From NCBI GenBank assembly GCA_024711415.1, contig JANJSW010000305.1:1-7209 (forward strand): a stretch of DNA of 7,209 nt. The letters run 5' to 3'. Positions within the stretch are counted from its first letter, which is position 1; each line of letters starts with the position of its first letter. The notes under the pieces were generated by a model. That model saw only the letters and a program-made list of their open reading frames with translations, ran no database searches and was not told where the DNA came from. The stretch is from Thermomonas sp. GTDB taxonomy: Bacteria > Pseudomonadota > Gammaproteobacteria > Xanthomonadales > Xanthomonadaceae. This document shows positions 6,207 through 7,209 of this stretch, piece by piece. The position numbers and the translations under genes were made by a program.

Positions 6207-6340
6207 GCGCGCGACTGCGGATCCGGTGAGGGGGCGGCGACGATCCGCCGCGTGGCGTGGCGCCCTCTTTCATGCGCCTCTTCCCGCCGCCCGCACACGC
6301 TTGCTTTCGCGCGCGGCTCCCGGACATGTTCCGAACAAAG

Positions 6341-6368
6341 CAAACGGCCGGGTTTCCCCGGCCGTTTG
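6341..6368 (-). terminator. Rho-independent terminator of the TonB-dependent receptor gene
   Basis: A perfect 12-bp inverted repeat, CAAACGGCCGGG (6341-6352) and CCCGGCCGTTTG (6357-6368), with a four-base loop. It lies 23 bases downstream of the receptor stop codon. Read on the minus strand it is followed by CTTTGTTC, a modest U-rich tail, which fits termination of leftward transcription. The rest of the 6195-6391 gap shows only the possible ppnN promoter. Confidence 0.85.
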
Positions 6369-6391
6369 TCGAACTTCTATCGCAAGCGCGA

Positions 6392-7209
6392 TCAGAAGTC
6401 GTAGCGGAAACCCACCTGCACCGACCACTGCGAGATGCCGTTGGTGTTGCTGTCGGAATCGGTCGGGACCGCGAGGTTGCCCGGCTGGCCGAACGACGTG
6501 CCGCTGCGGTAGCCGTACACGTACTTGCCAGTGGCCTTGTCGATGCCCACGAGGCTGGCAGCGGCCTGGTTGCCGTTGAAACCCCAATCCAGGATGTGGC
6601 CCCAATCCTTGTTCAGCAGGTTGCCAACGTTCTGGATGTCGACCCAGACCTTGGACTTGTGGCCCTTGAAGAAGCCCGGCAGTTCCTGGCTGATGCGCAG
6701 GTCGAAGGTGTTGATCCAGCCAGCGCGGAAGGAGTTCTCGGAGGCGTAGGTGCCCTTGTAGCCAGCCAGTTCCGGCTTGCTTTCCAGCCACTCCCAGAAC
6801 GCCTTTTCCATTGCCGCGTTGGGGGTGAACACGCCCGCATTGGTGACGGAGCCGAACAGCACGTCGCCCGGGCCCGCCGGCACGTAGAACAGGTCGTTGA
6901 AGGAGCGACCGTCGCCGTTGGCATCGCCAGAGAAGATGTAGCTGAACGGACGACCGCTGCGGCCTTCATAGAACAGGCCGACCTGGGTTTCGTAGTCGCC
7001 GAAGAAGGCATGCTTCCAGTTCAGCGCGCCGGAGAAGCGATCCTTGATCTCGTAGCGGGCAGTGCTGGACAGCTCTTCGTTGGTGGTGAAGTTGTACTGG
7101 CCACCGAAACCGGAACTCGCGGTCGAGCTGGTCAGGGCGCCCACTTCCGTGGTGTTGGTATAGGTGTAGCCCAGCATCCAGGACCAGTCGCTTTCGGCGC
7201 TCCACGGCT
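6392..7209 (-). CDS. Oar-like TonB-dependent outer-membrane receptor, C-terminal part (start lies beyond the window)
   Basis: Open from base 7209 to a TGA at 6392-6394: the last 271 full codons of a protein that is usually about 950-1050 residues. The ATG at 7175-7177 is internal, as the frame stays open upstream with matching barrel sequence (PWSAESDWSWMLGYTYTN). Alternating beta strands rich in aromatic residues and the terminal aromatic FRYDF with Phe last are typical of a 22-strand TonB-dependent barrel. The segment SGDANGDGRSFNDLFYVP, followed by a long Ala/Glu-rich loop and VDIQNVGNLLNKDWG, matches the Oar/OmpA-related receptor group common in Xanthomonadaceae and first named in Myxococcus. 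The plug domain, TonB box and any carboxypeptidase-like N-terminal domain lie outside the window. The substrate is unknown. A strong terminator follows the gene, so it ends its transcription unit. Confidence 0.88.
   Translation of the reverse strand, partial: PWSAESDWSWMLGYTYTNTTEVGALTSSTASSGFGGQYNFTTNEELSSTARYEIKDRFSGALNWKHAFFGDYETQVGLFYEGRSGRPFSYIFSGDANGDGRSFNDLFYVPAGPGDVLFGSVTNAGVFTPNAAMEKAFWEWLESKPELAGYKGTYASENSFRAGWINTFDLRISQELPGFFKGHKSKVWVDIQNVGNLLNKDWGHILDWGFNGNQAAASLVGIDKATGKYVYGYRSGTSFGQPGNLAVPTDSDSNTNGISQWSVQVGFRYDF

Noticed and set aside
6195..6340. A possible small gene between the terminator and ppnN on the minus strand (ATG near 6272)
   Set aside because: The frame runs on into ppnN in the wrong phase, encodes Arg/Pro-rich sequence and has no homologous features.
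4896..6404. A 502-codon open frame on the plus strand opposite ppnN
   Set aside because: It is antisense to an intact, fully motif-bearing ppnN. Its predicted protein is rich in His, Ala, Arg and Gln with no recognisable domain, as expected for a shadow frame in high-GC DNA.
7175..7177. The ATG at 7175-7177 as the true start of the receptor gene
   Set aside because: The frame stays open upstream to the window edge with continuous barrel-like sequence, and a TonB receptor of 261 residues would lack its plug and most of the barrel.

Overview
The window is a high-GC, tightly packed stretch of bacterial chromosome. Its gene set is a fimT-pilV-pilW-pilX-pilY1 minor pilin cluster, a LytS/AlgZ-type kinase, a PpnN nucleosidase and an Oar-like TonB-dependent receptor. 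Together with the protein style this points to the Gammaproteobacterial family Xanthomonadaceae (Stenotrophomonas, Xanthomonas, Pseudoxanthomonas, Lysobacter or a relative). The family assignment is inferred from gene content; there is no rRNA or other taxonomic marker.

Positions 1-3565 (minus strand) hold a type IV pilus minor pilin operon read right to left: fimT, pilV, pilW, pilX, then the first 320 codons of pilY1, which leaves the window at base 1. The genes are separated by 7-11 bp or joined by ATGA stop/start overlaps, so they are almost certainly one transcript. The four small proteins carry class III (PilD-processed) prepilin leaders. PilY1 has a Sec signal and a von Willebrand A domain with a MIDAS motif. 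These proteins normally form the tip complex that primes pilus assembly and mediates adhesion and surface sensing. The PilY1 here has what looks like a pre-peptidase C-terminal (PPC)-type beta-sandwich inside its vWA region, the most interesting feature of the window.

Positions 3566-3701 are a divergent promoter region. Positions 3702-4757 (plus strand) encode a four-helix membrane sensor kinase of the LytS/AlgZ (FimS) class, with no response regulator next to it in the window. In Pseudomonas aeruginosa the FimS/AlgR pair controls the equivalent minor pilin operon, so this position suggests, but does not prove, a regulatory link.

Positions 4758-6391: a short hairpin separates the kinase from the convergent ppnN (4785-6194, minus strand), a nucleotide 5'-monophosphate nucleosidase of purine/pyrimidine salvage. 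Its start codon lies just after a -10-like hexamer and lacks a ribosome binding site, so its mRNA may be leaderless. A strong 12-bp hairpin terminator (6341-6368) follows the last gene, the C-terminal 271 codons of an Oar-like TonB-dependent outer-membrane receptor (6392 to beyond 7209, minus strand).

No tRNA, rRNA, CRISPR array, insertion sequence or prophage gene was seen.
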